NCBI GenBank assembly: GCA_030692515.1
Contig: JAUXZS010000020.1
Location: forward strand, 434,001-498,000
DNA length: 64,000 bases
Direction of reading: 5' to 3'
Source of the DNA: Bacteroidota bacterium
Lineage (GTDB): Bacteria > Bacteroidota > Bacteroidia > B-17B0 > Aurantibacillaceae
The notes under the pieces are model-generated. The model made no database searches and had not been told where the DNA came from. It saw only the letters and a list, made by a program, of their open reading frames with translations. Both the position numbers and the translations under genes were made by a program. Shown one piece after another: positions 61,765 through 64,000 of this stretch (position 1 is its first letter; every line of letters starts with the position of its first letter).

Positions 61765-63384
61765 ATGGCTGAAATAGTAAGAATGCCCAAATTAAGTGAT
61801 ACCATGACAGATGGTGTAGTTGCAAAATGGCATAAAAAAGTTGGCGATAAAGTTAAAAGCGGTGATTTACTTGCCGATATTGAAACTGATAAAGCAACAA
61901 TGGAATTTGAATCTTTTCAAGACGGTGTTTTGTTACACATTGGGGTTCCAGAAAAATCTGCTGTTCCTGTTGATTCTATTATCGCAATTTTAGGTAAAGA
62001 GGGCGAAGATATATCCGAAATTTTAAATTCTAAATTAGAAATTAAAAATGATAACACTTCAATTAAAAATGAAAGTATGTCTTCTAAAAACGAAGGCACG
62101 CATTTAACATCTAACATTCAAAATTTAACATTACCCAAAAGTATTGAAGTGGTGCGTATGCCAAAGTTAAGTGATACGATGACGGATGGTGTTGTTGCAA
62201 AATGGCATAAAAAAGTTGGCGATAAAGTTAAAAGTGGAGATTTATTGGCAGATATTGAAACCGATAAAGCAACTATGGAATTTGAATCTTTTCAAGATGG
62301 TGTGTTAATGCACATTGGTGTTGAAGAAGGAAAAAGTGTTCCGGTTGATAGCGTTTTAGCAATACTAGGTAAGGGTGATGAGAATATGAAGGATGTTTTA
62401 TCTTCCGTAAACTCTACTCCTAATAAAGGAGCTAAACTGGAAGAGACTAAAACTGCTACAAGTTCAACAGCGACTCCAACAAAAGCTGCTGTCAGTTCGA
62501 GCGTAGTCGATAACAATTCGTCTAACGATGGTGGAAGAATAAAAGCTTCTCCTCTTGCAAAAGCTTTAGCAAAAGAAAAAGGAATTGATTTAAGCAAAGT
62601 AAAAGGCACCGCTGATAACGGAAGAATTACAAAAGCAGATATCGAAAATTATAAACCTTCAGCTGCTTCTTCAAAAGGTGGTTCTTCATTTGTTACGGGC
62701 GCAGAAAGTTTTGTGGATGAACCAGTTTCTCAAATGAGAAAAGTAATTGCAAAACGTTTGTTAGAAAGTACAAATGGTGCTCCTGCATTTTATTTAAATA
62801 TAGAGTGTGATATGGATAATGCTATTGCTTCTCGCAATTCTATTAATGCAATTCCTGATACAAAAATTTCATTCAACGATTTAGTTATCAAAGCCTGTGC
62901 TGCTGCCTTACGCAAACATCCTCGTGTAAACACTTCTTGGATGGGCGATAAAATTCGTTCATACGGTCACATTCACATTGGTGTTGCTGTTGCAGTTGAA
63001 GATGGTTTATTAGTTCCTGTAATTCGTTTTGCAGATCAAAAATCTTTATCACAAATTTCTTCTGAAGTAAAAGATTTAGGTAAACGCGCAAAAGAAAAAA
63101 AATTACAACCTTCTGATTGGGAAGGAAATACTTTTACAGTTTCTAATTTAGGAATGTTTGGTATCGAATCTTTCACATCTATTATCAATACTCCTGAATC
63201 ATGTATTTTATCTGTTGGTGCAATTAGACAAGTGCCTGTTGTAAAAAATAACATGGTTGTGCCAGGTAATGTTATGATGTTGACTTTAGCATGCGATCAT
63301 AGAACTGTTGATGGCGCTACTGGAGCAGCATTTTTGCAAACGCTTAAAGGCTTTATAGAAAACCCTGTAACAATTTTAGTTTAA
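61765..63384 (+). CDS. pdhC: Pyruvate dehydrogenase E2 with two lipoyl domains (dihydrolipoamide acetyltransferase)
   Basis: 539 residues. Two lipoyl domains (about 1-78 and 126-203) are almost identical, with lipoylated lysines K43 and K168 in ETDKATMEF, exactly 125 residues apart. A linker (82-125) joins them. The PSBD lies at about 258-297 (IKASPLAKALAKEKGIDLSKV to GRITKADIENY). The catalytic domain (about 310-539) contains VSQMRKVIAKRLLES and DHRTVDGATGAAF, with the active-site His and Asp. It transfers acetyl groups from E1 to CoA and forms the core of the pyruvate dehydrogenase complex. The linker at 116-122 is encoded by a copy of the gene's own 5' leader, see the findings. It follows the four-helix-bundle gene by 37 bases. 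A terminator is not seen; the next gene starts 15 bases after the stop. Confidence 0.95.
   Translation: MAEIVRMPKLSDTMTDGVVAKWHKKVGDKVKSGDLLADIETDKATMEFESFQDGVLLHIGVPEKSAVPVDSIIAILGKEGEDISEILNSKLEIKNDNTSIKNESMSSKNEGTHLTSNIQNLTLPKSIEVVRMPKLSDTMTDGVVAKWHKKVGDKVKSGDLLADIETDKATMEFESFQDGVLMHIGVEEGKSVPVDSVLAILGKGDENMKDVLSSVNSTPNKGAKLEETKTATSSTATPTKAAVSSSVVDNNSSNDGGRIKASPLAKALAKEKGIDLSKVKGTADNGRITKADIENYKPSAASSKGGSSFVTGAESFVDEPVSQMRKVIAKRLLESTNGAPAFYLNIECDMDNAIASRNSINAIPDTKISFNDLVIKACAAALRKHPRVNTSWMGDKIRSYGHIHIGVAVAVEDGLLVPVIRFADQKSLSQISSEVKDLGKRAKEKKLQPSDWEGNTFTVSNLGMFGIESFTSIINTPESCILSVGAIRQVPVVKNNMVVPGNVMMLTLACDHRTVDGATGAAFLQTLKGFIENPVTILV
62115..62134 (+). repeat. pdhC leader-like sequence translated as linker, copy 2
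   Basis: Exact copy of 61740-61759, now in frame within pdhC and read as part of SNIQNLTLPKS. The codon at 62140 (AGT) corresponds to the original ATG start. Confidence 0.95.
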
Positions 63385-63399
63385 TCTTAATAAAAAAAA

Positions 63400-64000
63400 A
63401 TGAAAAAAAATTTATTAATTCTAGCGACGATATTCCTGTTTTTACAAAACTCGGTTGTTGCACAATGTATATCAATTACGTGTCCATCAAACATTTCAAT
63501 GTCAAGTGCTTTAAACTCTTGCTCTTCAACAGTAAATTATTCTGCTCCAGTAGTAATAAATAATTGCTCTTCAAATTCATTTACTTTTTCTTACACAGGA
63601 GGTACGCAAACTTTTATTGTACCAAATGGTGTAACCAATTTAACAATGGAAGCTTGGGGTGCTCAAGGAGGTGCTAATTGGGTTAATAATACAAACTTTG
63701 GCGGCTACTCAAAAGGAGATTTTTCTGTAACACCTGGTCAAACTTTAACTATATATGTTGGAGGTCAAGCTACATCAACAATTGGCGGTTATAATGGTGG
63801 CGGAATAGGCGAAGGACTGGGCAAAGGTGGAGGTGGTGCTTCTGATGTTAGGATAGCAAGTTTTACTTTAAATGACAGAGTAATTGTTGCTGGCGGTGGC
63901 GGTGGTGCTGGTTACTGGAGCTCTCTTCATGTTGTTGGTGGTATTGGTGGAGGTTTAATTGGTGGTGATGGTTATAGAGACACTCCTGCAAATCCGGGTG
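63400..64000 (+). CDS. Glycine-rich secreted protein (3' end beyond window)
   Basis: Frame open to the window end, 200 codons so far. A signal peptide (KKNLLILATIFLFLQNSVVA, cut before QC) is followed by a short HYR-like segment (SITCPSNISMSSALNSCSST, then VNYSAPVVINNCSSN). The glycine-rich domain also present in 29581-31455 comes next: FTFSYTGGTQTFIVPNGVTN, EAWGAQGGANW, VTPGQTLTIYVGGQ and VAGGGGGAG. A large T9SS-type surface protein is likely, but its C-terminal sorting domain would be outside the window. Its ATG lies 15 bases after the pdhC stop, which is close enough for co-transcription, although a link between pyruvate dehydrogenase and a surface protein makes no obvious sense. Confidence 0.85.
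   Translation, partial: MKKNLLILATIFLFLQNSVVAQCISITCPSNISMSSALNSCSSTVNYSAPVVINNCSSNSFTFSYTGGTQTFIVPNGVTNLTMEAWGAQGGANWVNNTNFGGYSKGDFSVTPGQTLTIYVGGQATSTIGGYNGGGIGEGLGKGGGGASDVRIASFTLNDRVIVAGGGGGAGYWSSLHVVGGIGGGLIGGDGYRDTPANPG

Overview
The window looks like chromosomal DNA of an AT-rich (roughly one third G+C by eye), free-living member of the phylum Bacteroidota. The indicators are at least six secreted proteins with C-terminal type IX secretion system (T9SS) sorting domains, a TonB-dependent receptor with a carboxypeptidase-regulatory-like N-terminus, two-component-regulator beta-propeller sensors, glycine-rich and SBBP-repeat surface proteins, NamZ/DUF1343, DUF4199 and TAnnTTTG-type -7 promoter elements. 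I cannot name a genus.

Layout. 1-3175: end of a T9SS-exported BNR/PKD protein. 3257-8083: 2-oxoacid dehydrogenase E2, NamZ-type muramidase, an FtsX/LolE-like permease and era. 8168-8448: an initiator tRNA followed by a second, isolated copy of its last 20 nt, each with its own terminator. 8934-10089: two small envelope genes. 10572-17605: an SBBP-repeat T9SS protein divergent from a LytS/LytTR two-component pair, with a 12-bp direct repeat between them. 17905-23404: a three-gene SOS mutagenesis operon (imuA-imuB-dnaE2), richer in G+C and bracketed by about 85-bp imperfect direct repeats. 23948-24956: orphan response regulator and a small exported protein. 25828-31455: two convergent T9SS proteins with similar short palindromic sites upstream. 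31860-32760: BON-protein remnant and a DUF4199 membrane protein. 33020-44865: a same-strand block of a secreted TPR-CHAT protein, two T9SS proteins with a shared C-terminal module, and a propeller-SpoIIE phosphatase sensor. 44890-50295: mostly short envelope or housekeeping genes. 50334-54467: TonB-dependent receptor and LysM lytic transglycosylase. 54625-58631: small membrane protein and an exbB-exbD-tonB-like-folC operon. 58628-59121: a non-coding repeat array that includes a second copy of the folC 3' end. 59130-63384: dipeptide epimerase and the pdhA / four-helix-bundle gene / pdhC operon. 63400-64000: start of another glycine-rich secreted protein.

How the genes fit together. Most of the window serves the cell envelope: export to the surface by T9SS, energised outer-membrane uptake (exbB/exbD/tonB and the receptor), peptidoglycan turnover and recycling (NamZ, lytic transglycosylase, L-Ala-D/L-Glu epimerase), and sensing through periplasmic propellers. 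Central metabolism is represented by two E2 enzymes and pdhA. The most striking sequence-level observations are the repeat-bracketed mutasome cassette, the duplicated lipoyl domain of pdhC, whose duplication unit carried the 5' leader and turned it into a protein linker, the four-helix-bundle gene inside the pdh operon, the duplicated tRNA end, and the TPR-CHAT / T9SS / SpoIIE block.
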